A DNA stretch of 64,000 bases from Dasypus novemcinctus (Eukaryota; Chordata; Mammalia; Cingulata; Dasypodidae), in NCBI RefSeq assembly GCF_030445035.2, contig NC_080701.1, positions 21,792,798 to 21,856,797 on the forward strand. Direction: 5' to 3'. The translations under genes and the position numbers were made by a program. The notes beneath the pieces were generated by a model. The model saw only the letters and a list, made by a program, of their open reading frames with translations. It had not been told where the DNA came from and searched no databases. Shown piece after piece: positions 35,561 through 46,818 of the stretch (within the stretch, counting starts at the first letter, position 1; every line of letters starts with the position of its first letter).

Positions 35561-36100
35561 TTTCTGTCTTTTAGAGATCACTCTTCTTCATTCCCTGATG
35601 GCCTAGGTCTTGAGAATTGTTGTTTCATGTATTTGATCTGGTTTTCTGATTGTTTTAACTGGGAAGATAAATCTAGTCCCTATATTACTCCATGGTTGAC
35701 TGGAAGCAGAAGACAGATCTGTGGATTTTAATGGCTGTGTATCATTCCACCTAAGTGGATGTGCCATAATTTGACTTACCTGTATTCTAATTACTTGACA
35801 TTTGGGTTGTTTCTAAGTTTTTGCTATGCACTCTTAACATTGTAATGTACATCTTAATGCATATGCATTTTTCCCTAGGTAACTTCTTTGGAAGAATAAA
35901 TTGCCAGTAATGAGATTAGTTTGAAGGTTATTTTTTTTTATGTTTCTTGATGAAAATTCCATTTGAATGACACTTTTGTGAAATAGCACTAATAGTGTAA
36001 ATGTATTAATTTTACCATAATCTTGCCAGTGTTGGATGCTTTAATTTAAATTTTGTCTGCCTATTAGCTATTGCAAAATGATATATCAAGCTTGTTTTTA
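35561..36100 (-). mobile_element. Old L1 fragment, antisense
   Basis: Reversed ORF2 text such as 'ttgggttgtttctaagtttt' and 'ttgccagtaatgagatt' is present; it is diverged and has vague edges. Confidence 0.45.
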
Positions 36101-36114
36101 TTTTTCATATTTTT

Positions 36115-36345
36115 ATTTTTATTTTTTTTAATGTATCTGGGGCCGGGGATTAAACCCAGGGCCTCCTATGTGGAAAACCAGTGCTCAACCACTGAGCCAC
36201 ATTAGCTTCCCTGAGTTGGTTTTTTTTTTAAGTTTGTTTTGCTTGTTGTTTTTTGTATGTTTTTTTGGGGGAGCATCTAAACGGAACCTGGTACCTCCTG
36301 TGTAGGAGGCAGGTGCTCAACTGCTTGAGCCAAATTCGCTACCTA
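36115..36345 (-). mobile_element. Dimeric tRNA-derived SINE, antisense
   Basis: The units 'cagggcctcctatgtgg' and 'gaacctggtacctcctgtg' in antisense are separated by a T-rich linker. Confidence 0.85.
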
Positions 36346-36439
36346 ATTTTGATTTTTAATTGGGATAAATGTTATCTCATATAGTTTTATATAACTTTTA
36401 ACAGAATCTTCTAGTACTTTTACCAATTTATAGTCCATA

Positions 36440-36850
36440 GTTTATATTAGGGATCACTCTTTGTGTTGTATAGTTCTGTGGTTTTTTAAAAGAAGTTTTA
36501 TGGTGGTAGCATATATACAATATAAAATTTTCCATACTCATCACTTTCAAGTATATAATTTGGTGGTATTAATTACATTCACAATTTTGTGTTACTGTCT
36601 TTACCATCCATTACCAAACTCCCGTCACCCCAAACAGAAACTCTACCTATTTAGCATTAACTCCCCATTCTCTTCCTCTACCCCTTGTAACCTGTATTCA
36701 GACTCTATGGATTTGCATGTTTTAATTATTTCATATAATTGAGATCACACAATATTTATCTCTTTCCATCTGGCTTATTTCCTTCAATATGATGTCTTCA
36801 AGGTTCATATCATAGCATGTGCCAGTACTTGCTTCCTTTTTACGGCTGAA
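36440..36850 (-). mobile_element. L1 3' end, antisense
   Basis: Reversed L1 3'UTR text is present: 'ccatccattaccaaactccc', 'ttcaatatgatgtcttcaag'. It stops where a sense-oriented L1 begins. Confidence 0.7.
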
Positions 36851-36859
36851 ATTAATGAA

Positions 36860-37900
36860 TTTATTAAAGTTATAAGTATTAGCAATATGGAGACATAAAA
36901 AATAAGATCAATGAATTCAACTACATAAAAATTAAAACTTCTGTTTAGAGAAAAGTGTTGTGCCAAAAGACAAATGACAAAATGAGGAAAATATTTCCAA
37001 CTAATATCATGGTCAAAGGTAGTCTCCCCCTAATAAATAAAGAGCCCCTGGAATTTCAAAAGTAAAAAACCCAGTAGTCCAGTAGAACCTGGCTAAAATA
37101 CTAAGCAGATAAAGAAATACAGAGTTTCTTAAATATGAAAAGATGCTAAAGTCATGATATAAAAGGACAAATGCAAATTAAAGTTATATAAGTTATCATT
37201 TTTCACCTCCCAGATAGGCAGAAATTCAGAAAATTTGATAAATTCTGTGGGTGAGACTGTGGGAGCTTTTGCATATGGCTAGTTGGTGTGCCAAATTGTA
37301 ACCTCTGCTATGAAGGACAATTTCATAATATCTGAAAAAAAAAAAAAAAAAAGACAGATGCATTTACTCTTTGATCCAACAATTCTGCTTTTGGGAAATT
37401 ATCCTATTGATATACCTATACTTATAGGATATGTCATGTACAAGATTATATATTACAGCATTTTTTTTTTTTTTTTTTTTTTTTGGTAATAGCAGAATAT
37501 TGGGAAAATCTGTTAGTATGATGCTGGTTAAATAAACTCTTGAACATCCTTGCATGGAGTTTTACATAGCTGTAGAGAAAACAAAGGCATTTTATGTATG
37601 GTTTGGAAAGATAAAGTAAAAAAAGCAAGGTACAAAATAGTGTTTAATGGTATGTTACCTTTTGTATAAGAAAGGGCTCACAATACAAACATTTTGTTCT
37701 TATATTTATATAAAGAAACACTGGAAGATTCTGTAAGAAACTAATAAAAATGGTTTTCTTTGGGGAGGAGTAAATGGAGTTGGACAGGGATGAGGTGTGA
37801 GTAAGACTTCTCAATGTATTTAATTTATATCAGTTTGATTTTTGAGCCATGTAAAGTTATTGCCTACTCAAAAAATCAGTGTAAAAATATTTATGATGGC
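36860..37900 (+). mobile_element. Old L1 3' part, sense
   Basis: Unlike most L1 pieces here it runs 5' to 3' on the + strand: 'tgatccaacaattctgcttt' followed by 'atccttgcatggagttttac'. It contains an A run near 37336 and a T run of about 24 bases near 37460. It ends about 65 bp before the transmembrane exon. Confidence 0.65.
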
Positions 37901-37965
37901 CTAGTGTATTCAAGGTAATATGAGTTAACATTAATTTAATGACCTTATAAATTTTTTCTCTCTAG

Positions 37966-38107
37966 ATAAGAATACTTCATTGAGGAATGGACTTCTGGTG
38001 TTCTTCTTCCTAATTGTTCCACTTATTGTAGTTGCTGTCTTTATCTTCATCAAGAGAGCTCAGCTAAAGAAAAGCTGTTTCAGAAAGAAGAGATCACAAA
38101 CATATGA
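37966..38107 (+). CDS. ADAM9: ADAM9 exon, transmembrane segment and start of tail
   Basis: This 142-bp exon begins in phase 1 with AT completing a split codon and ends in phase 2 (TAT GA|gtactt). It codes a single hydrophobic span, LLVFFFLIVPLIVVAVFIF, followed by basic residues (IKRAQLKK, FRKKRS) that act as stop-transfer and mark the cytoplasmic side. The acceptor is 'tttttctctctag'. Compared with human ADAM9 as I recall it, the residues just before the span differ, and the first basic stretch reads RAQLKKSC instead of a RDQLW-type sequence. The function of anchoring the protease in the plasma membrane appears intact. Confidence 0.95.
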
Positions 38108-39600
38108 GTACTTAGATTTTTTTCAAAATTTAAAAAATAACCTGAAGTAATTTTTAATGATGATAGTCATATCATATATGTTGGCATACCTTTAAAAATA
38201 GAGTTCTAAGTTATTTCTATTCTTTTGGCATGATTCGGGGAATTAAAGGGTAGCGGTGATTAAAGCCACCTCTTAAAATGGTGAGGGAAAAGGATTATGG
38301 TGACCAGACTGTATGCTGCTAAACTTGGCTCTTATGGTTCATTTTACTTGATAATGATTTCTGATAGTGGGATAATAGAACTATTTGGGCTTCCTAATTA
38401 GAGATTAAAATATGGGACAAAGATTAAAAGTATATATAAAATGCTGCCACATCTTTATTTCAAGTACCACTTCTCATAGAGGAAGGTTTTTAAACATCTT
38501 TTAAAAACAGGTTTTGTGAATTACTGACTTTCAAGAAATAAGTTTTGACTGAGGAAGTTTTGGTTATCATAATTCAGAGACCTGACATTATGAGGCTATG
38601 TGTTGGACTCTCCCACATCCCATTTACTCTCATGGCGTCAACTAACACTTCTTATACATTGGCATTAGAATGCAGCATATGCTAGTTGGATTTTGTAATC
38701 AAATTTGAGTTCAGGTTCCAGGTTAGTTGTTTTCTAGAAGTATGATCAATAAACCTCTGAGCCTTGGTTTTCTTCCTCTAGAATGGAAACATTAATAGTA
38801 TCTGTCTTAGAGGGTTTGTATGAGGAATAAATGAAATTTTACCATATAAAGCCCATAGTATTTACACTGTTAGCACATTGTAAATACTTACAAATTGGTG
38901 TGATTATTATTGTTATAGTAATGATTTCTAAATGTGCATATCCAGCCTTGGTTGCTCACCTTTGTATTATTGCCCTACTTCTCACCTACTAAATACTATT
39001 TTTCCAGTGTTAGCTTTAATTGTTAATATCTCCCAAAACATTTTCTTTCTTTATCTCATTTCCTAGCACATTTCAGACTGACGAAACCATGCAGATAATC
39101 CCACAGTGCATCTCCCAAGTTTTAGTTGCATAGGTATAGCTGTCTCCCCTGTATCTCTACCTAGCAGTCAGACTGTCACCTTAGCATGCCTAAAACTCAG
39201 CTGATATCTTTCCAGTCAACCTTTTTGCTCCCTCTGGACTTCCTGTTATTTACTGTGACTATGTCAAGTTATGTGCATGTAGCCTGTGAGTATGCTTTTA
39301 TTCTTCTCTGATTTTAGAAATACTTGAGGAGAAAAGTTGGGGAACATTGGTCTAATTGACCAAATTTAATAATTTCTTAGGATTTCAGTTTCTTCAACTG
39401 TAAAGTGAGAATAATAATATTTTCTGGCATTGTGAAAATTGTGAAAACTGTTAAAAGTGCCATACAAATTTTAGTTATCATGATCATCGTTACCACTTAC
39501 CACCAATATCATTATTTATTTGGGAAGATGTAAGTTATGTGTAATATGTCATGTAAAAACATTTTCATCTTACTGGAGCTCAAAGTAATTGTATTTGCAG
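38108..39600 (+). other. ADAM9 intron with probable MIR relics
   Basis: No gene is present. The stretches 38740-38900 ('gagccttggttttcttcctc') and 39370-39480 ('tttcttcaactgtaaag') resemble MIR elements. The rest is unclassified. The acceptor is 'gtatttgcag' at 39600. Confidence 0.5.
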
Positions 39601-39688
39601 ATCAAACGGCAAAAATCAAGCAAATGTTTCTAGACAGCCAGTGAGTGTGCCTCGACATGTTGCTCCGGTGACTCCCTCCAGAGAAGCA
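39601..39688 (+). CDS. ADAM9: ADAM9 exon, cytoplasmic tail
   Basis: This 88-bp exon starts in phase 2 and ends in phase 0 (GCA|gtaagt). It codes SNGKNQANVSRQPVSVPRH and then VAPVTPSREA. The tail of ADAM9 carries proline-rich docking sites for SH3-domain proteins, and this exon holds the PVTP segment. It differs from the human tail, as I recall it, at several positions, as expected for a loosely constrained tail. Reading frame and splice sites are intact. Confidence 0.94.
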
Positions 39689-41880
39689 GTAAGTTTAAAA
39701 TGAAAATATCTTTTTCTTTACTATGTTAAGGTATTGCATGTTTTTGATGATGAAAAAATAATGGCTCTATCTATGTAGATATACATATAGATACTTTCTT
39801 ATGAATTAAGGCTTAGTAATATAGTAACTACTAGCAAAATGTGGCTATTTAAATTCAATATTGCATTAAATAAAATTAAGAATTTGATTCCTCATTTGCA
39901 CTAACTACATTTCAGATGCTCAATAGACCATATGTGACCAACGGCTACTGTATGGGACAGTACAGATATAGAGCATTTCGATCATTGCAGAAAGTTCTCT
40001 TGGACAGGCCTGATCTAGGGCATAAAGAAATTAAATTGCTGGGTTGAAAGGTAGTGCATCATTACTGGAAATTGCCAAAATTTCTTTCCAAAGCGGTTGC
40101 ACCCTTAAGTGATAATATAGTTAGTGTAGGATGAGCATTCCTGTTAATCTACATCTTTGATTTTTTTTTTTAATAAAAAATGTATGCCCGTTGTCCTCTT
40201 AACCTTATATCTTGAGAATTTTTCCATATCTCCATATGGAGGATGGCCATATAGTTAGAAGTTACCTGTATGTTTTTCTTCCTCCTTGACATATTTACAT
40301 TTTTTTCTCCATATTCTAGAAGTCAATAAAGCAGTTCTTGATAGCTGTTTTTAGATTTTCAGCTCGATAGAGTCCTTAGGCATGAGATTGGGAAATACAA
40401 TCTCTCATCTCTATTTTGTTTGTTGTTAATATAGTGATATCAGCTTTTTCTTTTTGGTTACTGTTTGCCTCGTACCTTTTAACATTCAACTTTTCATTGT
40501 CCTTACATTTTAAGTTGACTCATAAACAGAATATATCCTGAATTGAATTTTTTTTTTCAATCTTTGCCATTTTACTGGAGACTTTAGTTCATTTACATTG
40601 ACTGTACTTAATATAGGTTTTCTGCCATATTATTTTGATTTCATTTTTTTTCCTGCTTTTTTCATTTCTTCCCTACGTGCCAACTCCTCTTCTTGAATTC
40701 TTTTTGGGTTGATTTATTTCTTCTTCTGGCCCATTTCATTTTCTTCCTCTGCTAGCTTTTAAATTAGGTACATTATTCCTGTTTTGTTTTGTTTTTTAAG
40801 AGGAGTTTCTATACTTTTAAACATGCATACTTAATGTAAAGTCTAAAATTAATGCCCTTTCTTGCAAACAGTGTAGTATTAGAATGCTTTAATTGTGAAT
40901 ACCTCCTACTGATTTATATGCTGTTGTTGTCTAGTATTTTAATTCTTTCTTTAAAATCCTACAGTACAGATATTATTGAATTATGAAATGTTTATTGAGA
41001 TTTGTGAAGTATAACTGTTAAGAGTATGGCTGTGAGCCAAACTGCCCATACTGAATCTTGGCCTTGTCACTTCACTAGCAGTAACTTTAGTCTAGTTTCT
41101 TTACCTCTTTGTACTAGTTTCTTCATCTGTAAAAGGAAGATTAAAAATACTTATTTCAAATTATTTTTTGGAGTATTAGATGGTTTAATATGTGTAAATC
41201 ACTTAAAAGAATGCTTGGCCCCATAAATTTTAGCTATATGTTTCATATTCTTTGCTCATCATTTCTACTTAGTTCTTCCTTCTGGCATGTCTTCTTCCCA
41301 AAGGATATCTTTTAGAAGTTCCTTTTGGTAGTAAACACACCCAGTTTTGTCTGCTTGAAATATTTTAGATTTGAACATTATCTGTTACTTTAACTAACTA
41401 GTTATCTAATTACCTAGCTGCTCTAGGTAATACCTTTTCTCTCTTGCTGCTTTTAAGATCTTTATCCTCAGACTATGGTTGGTCTAGATGTGGATTTTTA
41501 AAGCTTCTTTACAGATAATTGGACTTCCTGAGTCTAAGGATTTATGTTTTTCAACACTTTTGGAAAATTCTTAGCAATTATTTCTTTAGATATTGCCTTT
41601 GTCCCATTTTCTTGTTAACTCCTTCTGCATTTCCTATTAAACACATTAAGACCTTTCACCATTCTCCATGTCTTTTAACCTCACTTTGATATTGCCCACC
41701 TGTGTGTGTGTGTTCTGAGTAATTATGTTGGCTTTACCATCTGCTCACTGTCTCTCCTCTGCTGTGTCCAATCTGCTGTTTAACCCATTCATTGAATTTC
41801 TCATTTCAATCATTTTATAGTATTTTTCATTTCTTTATTTCTACTTGGTTCTATTTCAAAGCGGATTGGTTATTTGTGAT
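39689..41880 (+). other. ADAM9 intron, old L1 fragments and a MIR
   Basis: Antisense L1 text covers about 40020-40990 ('ctgggttgaaaggtagtgc', 'ttttactggagactttag'). A MIR-like element lies at about 41015-41225 ('cttggccttgtcacttcact', 'tttcttcatctgtaaaagg'). The stretch 41240-41880 resembles L1 upstream sequence in reverse. No gene. Confidence 0.5.
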
Positions 41881-41889
41881 AGTCCCTTT

Positions 41890-42300
41890 TTTTTTTTAAG
41901 ATTTATTTATTTTCCCCCCTTCCCCTCCTCCCACCCTGCTGTTTTTGCTGTCTGTGTTGTTCTCTCTTCTCATTTTCTCTCCTCTAGGATTCACCGGGAT
42001 TCAATCCTGGAGATGCCTGATGTGGAGAGAGGTTCCCTGTCAATTGTGCCACCTCAGTTCCTGGTTTCTGCTGCACTTCACCTTGATTCTCCCCTTGTCT
42101 CTCTTTTGTTGCATCATCATCTTGCTGTGTAACTCACTTGCATGGGCACTGGGTCACCTTGCAGGCACTCGCACAGGCACTGGCTTGACATGTGGGCATG
42201 CTTTCTCTTCTTTTTCATTAGGAGGCCCCAGAGATTGAACCCAGGTCCTTCCATATGGTAGGCGGAAGCTCTATCACTTGAGCCACATCCGCTTCCCTGT
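41890..42300 (-). mobile_element. Long DAS-type SINE, antisense
   Basis: Tail complement 'aagatttatttattttcccc', body, and head complement ending 'gagccacatccgcttccct'. The flanking 'gatagtcc' occurs on both sides (41878-41885 and 42301-42308), a perfect target-site duplication. Confidence 0.92.
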
Positions 42301-42344
42301 GATAGTCCTTTGTGGCTTCATTCTATATATGTATATATTTTTTA

Positions 42345-42580
42345 TTTCTATTTTATTTATTTGTTTGTTTGTTTGTTTGTTTGTGGTTCCAGGACTGGAA
42401 ATTGAACCCAGGGCCTTGTATGTGGGAAGCCAGTGCTCAACCACTGAACCATATTGGCTCCCCTGAGTTGGCTTTTTTGTTTATTTGCTTGTTGTTTTTG
42501 TTTTTAGCAGGCACTGGGAGCTGAACCTGGGACCTCTCATGTGGAAAGCAGGCACTGAATCACTTGAAACACATATGCCC
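42345..42580 (-). mobile_element. Dimeric tRNA-derived SINE, antisense, with (TTTG)n
   Basis: A (TTTG) microsatellite of about seven units at 42358-42386 precedes two antisense tRNA-like units ('gggccttgtatgtgggaagc', 'tgggacctctcatgtgg'). Confidence 0.85.
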
Positions 42581-42589
42581 TTCTTTTAA

Positions 42590-42800
42590 TTAATTAATTT
42601 ATTTTTGAGGGACTGGGACTGGGGATTGAACCGAGGACCTTGCATGCAGTAGGCCAGCACCCCTGTGCTGGCTCCCTCATGTGTTTGCTCGTTTTGTTTA
42701 GGAAGCACTGGGAACCAAACCCAGGACACCCCTCCCTGGCCACCATGTAGGATGCGGGCACCCGACAGCTTGAGTCACACCCGTTCCCTCTCCCTTCATT
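42590..42800 (-). mobile_element. Dimeric tRNA-derived SINE, antisense, diverged
   Basis: The units 'gattgaaccgaggaccttgc' and 'ggaaccaaacccaggacacc' in antisense follow the previous SINE directly. With 41890-42300 this makes three SINE insertions in a row, all in the same orientation. Confidence 0.75.
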
Positions 42801-44199
42801 ATCTTATAAAGGTTTTATTTCTTTAAACATGTCCAACATATCTACTTTATGTTTTCTCTGATCATTTTAATGCCTGCCGTCTTGGTGGGTTCTGTTTTGT
42901 TGTTTCTGACTACTCTTTCATGGTGGCTTGTTTTTTCCTGTGCTTTGTGATATTGATTGTGAATTCATATACCTTGGGACTTTATATGTGGGAATTATTT
43001 GAGTCCTGAAATAGTGGGTTCCTACAAAGAGTGTTTATTTTCCTTGACCAAATGCTTAGGAGCATGGCCAATCTGTGATGTCTTAAAACTAAAATTTTGT
43101 TTGAAGTTTTTTGGGCCACAGAAGTGTGATGAACTCTGGCCAGCAAACCCTTGTGAGTTCTCCTCACTTGTCCTTCCTTGGGACATGTTTCTTCTTATCA
43201 CTGTTCCAGGGTCTAGACCTTATATAGGTGTTATAGGCAGTCTTTCATCCAGCTCAGGCGCTATGGTTAGTCTCCCGTCTGTGTGTTACCTGAAACCACA
43301 CACTCTAACCCTCTAAGGATGGGGAGATATTCTTGGGGGAGGGGGAGGGGGCAAATGCTGCTCCAACTCTGGACTCAGTCATATTTTCTTACTGTTTTTT
43401 GCCTTTAATATGTTTCTTATTTCCCCATCAACTCAGCCAATTACTTAAAAATACCTTTTAAGTATTTTAACCATCATTTTAGATGCTCTATACTGAAAAG
43501 ATTTCTCTGGACAGTTTCTGCTGTTTGCTAGCAATGACCCTGTACCCCATTCTTTTTAATAGCTGCATAACATTCTATTTTATGGACTTAACCATAATTT
43601 TAAAAGCAGTTTCCAGTTTTGTTACCACACACACACAATAATGATGCATCAAGCATTCTTGCACATGTCTTTACATAAATGTAAAAATTGATGTCCGATA
43701 ATTCCAATAAGGGGAATTTACCTATCCCTTTAAAGTGCTGTTCCTATAGTTTGGTGAAAAGGGATGAAAGCACTTTCTTGCATCCCTTCTCCATTTTCAT
43801 AGTACAAGCAAATCATTCTGTGGAGAAGTGAATAATGGATTCTAGAAGCCCTATTCAACGACAAGATTCAGATTGCTCAAGCTCTTCTCTTACCTTCTGG
43901 ATATTCTGCCTCTCAAAGAGCTTTAGGAATTAACAGTAGATACTAGAGAATCTTGGTCAAGGGCACTTCAACATTGTTTTATTAAATTTTCCTAATGTAA
44001 TGTGATATGTGAAAAATATTTTTATTTTCTTATTTGGAGCATGTTATGTGGTCTCACTTTGCTGTCAAACTTTAAACTATCTTGTCAAGGAAGAATATTA
44101 TGAATCCATAATAAAGATTTGCAGACTAGTGGTATTTACAGTACCAGTTAGATACAAAATGGTAGATATTTTTGGAAGACTTTATTTGAAATATAAAAT
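42801..44199 (-). mobile_element. ADAM9 intron, old L1 and unclassified DNA
   Basis: The stretch 43440-43820 is antisense L1-like ('ttaatagctgcataacattc'). 42801-43330 resembles L1 upstream sequence. 43830-44199 is unclassified. No gene. Confidence 0.4.
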
Positions 44200-44580
44200 T
44201 TATTCAAAAACAATAAAATAACAACCTCTATGAAGTATGAGCTACATGTAATTAAGTAAACACAGCACGGTACCTAAAATTCCAGTTTTCATCACATCAA
44301 CATCTTCTTTTAATTATAAATTTTCTCCTTTAATAAGTATTGCTTCATTTGTAGCATTAATTACTTCATTTCTGTCTTGGACTTGTTGATGCAAATTGCT
44401 TACAGTGTCTTGAGCTTCTTCTAATTCCAGTTTTGCCTTATCTAACTGTTCATTTAGTTGTTGAACAGAAGTCTTTTGAGAGTCAGCAGAAATCTTCTAC
44501 TTTGCATGGTTCTCTTGGTGTGAAATCATCTCCTTATGATAAGCTTCTTTGAGAGATTCTACTTTTGTTGATATATTACC
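44200..44580 (-). pseudogene. Coiled-coil protein processed-pseudogene fragment
   Basis: On the minus strand one frame runs from about 44578 to 44290 with in-frame stops at 44497-44499 and 44314-44316. It has strong coiled-coil character: [20 protein letters not shown] and [18 protein letters not shown]. The composition (E, K, Q, L heptads, no introns) suggests part of a long rod protein such as a kinesin, golgin or centrosomal protein. I cannot name the parent. AATAAA-like motifs beyond the end of the frame (minus strand, about 44215-44170) could be the old 3' end. Confidence 0.5.
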
Positions 44581-44861
44581 TTTTAACTAATGCAGTTGAA
44601 TTGAACCAAGGATATAATACTTTAGCATTATTTAGTTAAAACAATATAGTCTTAAAAGAATTAAGTATTCTACATCCACTGGTAAAGATATGCTGAATAA
44701 GCAAAATATTTTTAAGTGTCAGCATTTTAAATAAGTAGTCTGTTCATTGATTTTAAGTATATTAATTGCTTTTATATGGAAAGTAACTTAACTATAGAAA
44801 ATGTATTTATAGGTACATTGTGCTAATAACTCTCTGCCTTCCTTTTTTTTTCTTTCTTTAG

Positions 44862-44929
44862 CCTTCATATGCAAACAGATTTCCAGTACCAACTTATGCA
44901 GCCAAGCAACCTCAGCAGTTCCCATCAAG
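44862..44929 (+). CDS. ADAM9: ADAM9 exon, cytoplasmic tail
   Basis: This 68-bp exon codes PSYANRFPVPTYAAKQPQQ and then FPS plus a split Arg codon. It starts in phase 0 and ends in phase 2 (AG|gtctga, a weak donor beyond +2). The acceptor is preceded by a long T-rich tract ('ttttttttctttctttag'). The segment is strongly conserved in ADAM9. Confidence 0.94.
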
Positions 44930-45088
44930 GTCTGAAGTGAATTTGCTTAGATTATTTACTAGAAAAAACCAACAGTTAAAGTCAAATAATTTCCCTTCTA
45001 TTTTAATTTAATTTAGAGTAAGGTATTTATTGCTAACAGTTTAGGTAGAAGAATATTTGCAGAATGTCTTTTGGAGAAATTTTATATA

Positions 45089-45737
45089 TGTTTAGTCATG
45101 CCAGAAGGGGTGCTGATACAAAGTACCAAAAATCTGTTGGCTTTTCTAAAGGGTATTTACTTGGGGTAGAAGCTTACAGTCACAAGGCCATAAAGTATAA
45201 GTTACTTCCCTCACCAAAGTCTGTTGCCATGTGTTGGAGCAAGATGGCTGCTGTCTCTGCGAGGGTTCAGCCTTCCTCTTCCTCTTAGGATCTTTGGTCC
45301 CAGCTTCTTCCAATCTCAGCTTTAAGCTGGCATAAGGCTTTTCCCTTCCTGTGACTTGTCTCTTTCTGGGCTCAGCTGCTGGGCTTAGCTGCACAAGGCC
45401 AGCTGTAAACTATCAGGTGAACAGCTCCGCTCTCTTTCCCTGGTCTCCAGCATCAAAACTCAACTCTCTGTGCTCTCCTTCTCTGTGTAGTGTGTTTACT
45501 TACTTGTCTTTGAACATCTGTTTACGTAGCCCACAGCTGTAGCATAGCTATAGGTAAAGACTCAAACAGAGTGGCCCTAATGAAGTGGTCAAATAAAAGC
45601 CCTAATCTTGATTTAATAAAGTAAAAAGTGAAACCTCTGCATCTGATACAATCTAATATGCGCAGAGGAACAGACCAATTTACAAACAAAAATCAGTCTT
45701 TCTTTTTGGAATTCATAAATAATATCAAACTGCCACA
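45089..45737. mobile_element. MaLR-like solo LTR
   Basis: The element begins 'tgtttagtcatgcc' and ends 'atatcaaactgccaca'. It is the closest relative in this window of 24325-24945; both share 'gtgttggagcaagatgg' and 'ccaataaaagccct'-type text. No clear target-site duplication. Confidence 0.75.
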
Positions 45738-46242
45738 GATGGGTTTAAAAATCAGCAGGAAAAAAGAAAAATTATTACTACATTTTGTACCACATAAAAT
45801 CACCATTCCCTACAAAGTCCTTCATACTACATTTGGATTACAGCACTGAGTAGTATCCTTACATGTAGTCTTTATTATGCACCAAGAGTGCACTGAAATT
45901 GAGGATCAAGAAAATAACATATATATTGTGAGACACGTATATACCAGGTAGTCAATTGAGTAGCGGATATTAAAATTGGATAAGAGGTTAAGTATGTCTA
46001 CAGGATAAAGTATGAGGATTGAGAAGGACAGGTGTAGAGTAATAGCAGGTTTAATTCTCAGATTGAATATTATGTTTGAGAGAGCTGATATTTCAGCTCT
46101 ATGTGTATAAATAGAGCTAGTTTTAGACTTAATGGTAATTTGCTGCTTTTAAATTCTACTAGCATAACAAGTGCTTAATCCATTTAGTATCCTGCATTTG
46201 TGTTTTACAATTTCTTGTGCTATTCTTTTAAAAAACATATAT
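45738..46242 (+). other. ADAM9 intron, unclassified
   Basis: AT-rich intron in which I see no gene or recognisable repeat. Confidence 0.4.
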
Positions 46243-46485
46243 AAGGGGTCTCCATGTAGATCAAGTGGTTGAGCATCTGCCTCCCCCAAGGGAGGTCCCA
46301 GGTTCAGTTCCTGGTGCATCCTGAAAAAACAAAACTAAACAACAAGCAAAACCAATGAAAAACCAATTCAAGGAAGTCAATGTGGCTTGGTGGTTGATCG
46401 TTGCTGTCCCACATGTCAGAGTTCTAGGTTGAATCTCCAGCCCTGGTACCTTAAAAAAAAAACAAGCAAGCAAGCAAACAAACTA
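46243..46485 (+). mobile_element. Dimeric tRNA-derived SINE
   Basis: The units 'catgtagatcaagtggttg' and 'aatgtggcttggtggttg' are joined by an A-rich linker. An A-rich tail with (CAAG) repeats closes the element. Confidence 0.85.
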
Positions 46486-46724
46486 TATATATATAAACTA
46501 GAGACTTCATACAACATTGATATAAGTTTGGAGTAGCTGTTTCATTTTAGACTCTGATTGAAGCCCTTTAACTATTGAAATGTCATTTAATAATAATTTT
46601 AGGATATAAAGTAAACTTTACTCTTGTCAGGGATCCCAGGGATGGTAGTATATTGAACTTATATTGAATATAGCATTATTTCCTCAATAGACAGACTATT
46701 AACTATCCTTTTTCTCCTTTGCAG

Positions 46725-46818
46725 GCCACCTCCACCACAACTGAAAGTTTCATCTCAGGGAAATTTAATTCCTGCCCGCCCTGCTCCTGCACCTCCCTTA
46801 TGTGGTTCCCGCACTTGA
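46725..46818 (+). CDS. ADAM9: ADAM9 last coding exon with stop
   Basis: This exon starts in phase 2 after 'ctcctttgcag'. It codes PPPPQLKVSSQGNLIPARP, then APAPPLCGSRT, then TGA at 46816-46818. The poly-proline run and the PARPAPAPP segment are the SH3-binding part of the tail. In human ADAM9 as I recall it, the protein ends in LYSSLT; here it ends LCGSRT, through three substitutions with no change in length. That removes a tail tyrosine. The upstream tail is otherwise preserved. Confidence 0.95.

Noticed and set aside
44009..44221. 70-codon + frame near the ADAM9 tail exons
   Set aside because: AT-rich chance frame; no splice sites and no resemblance to ADAM9.
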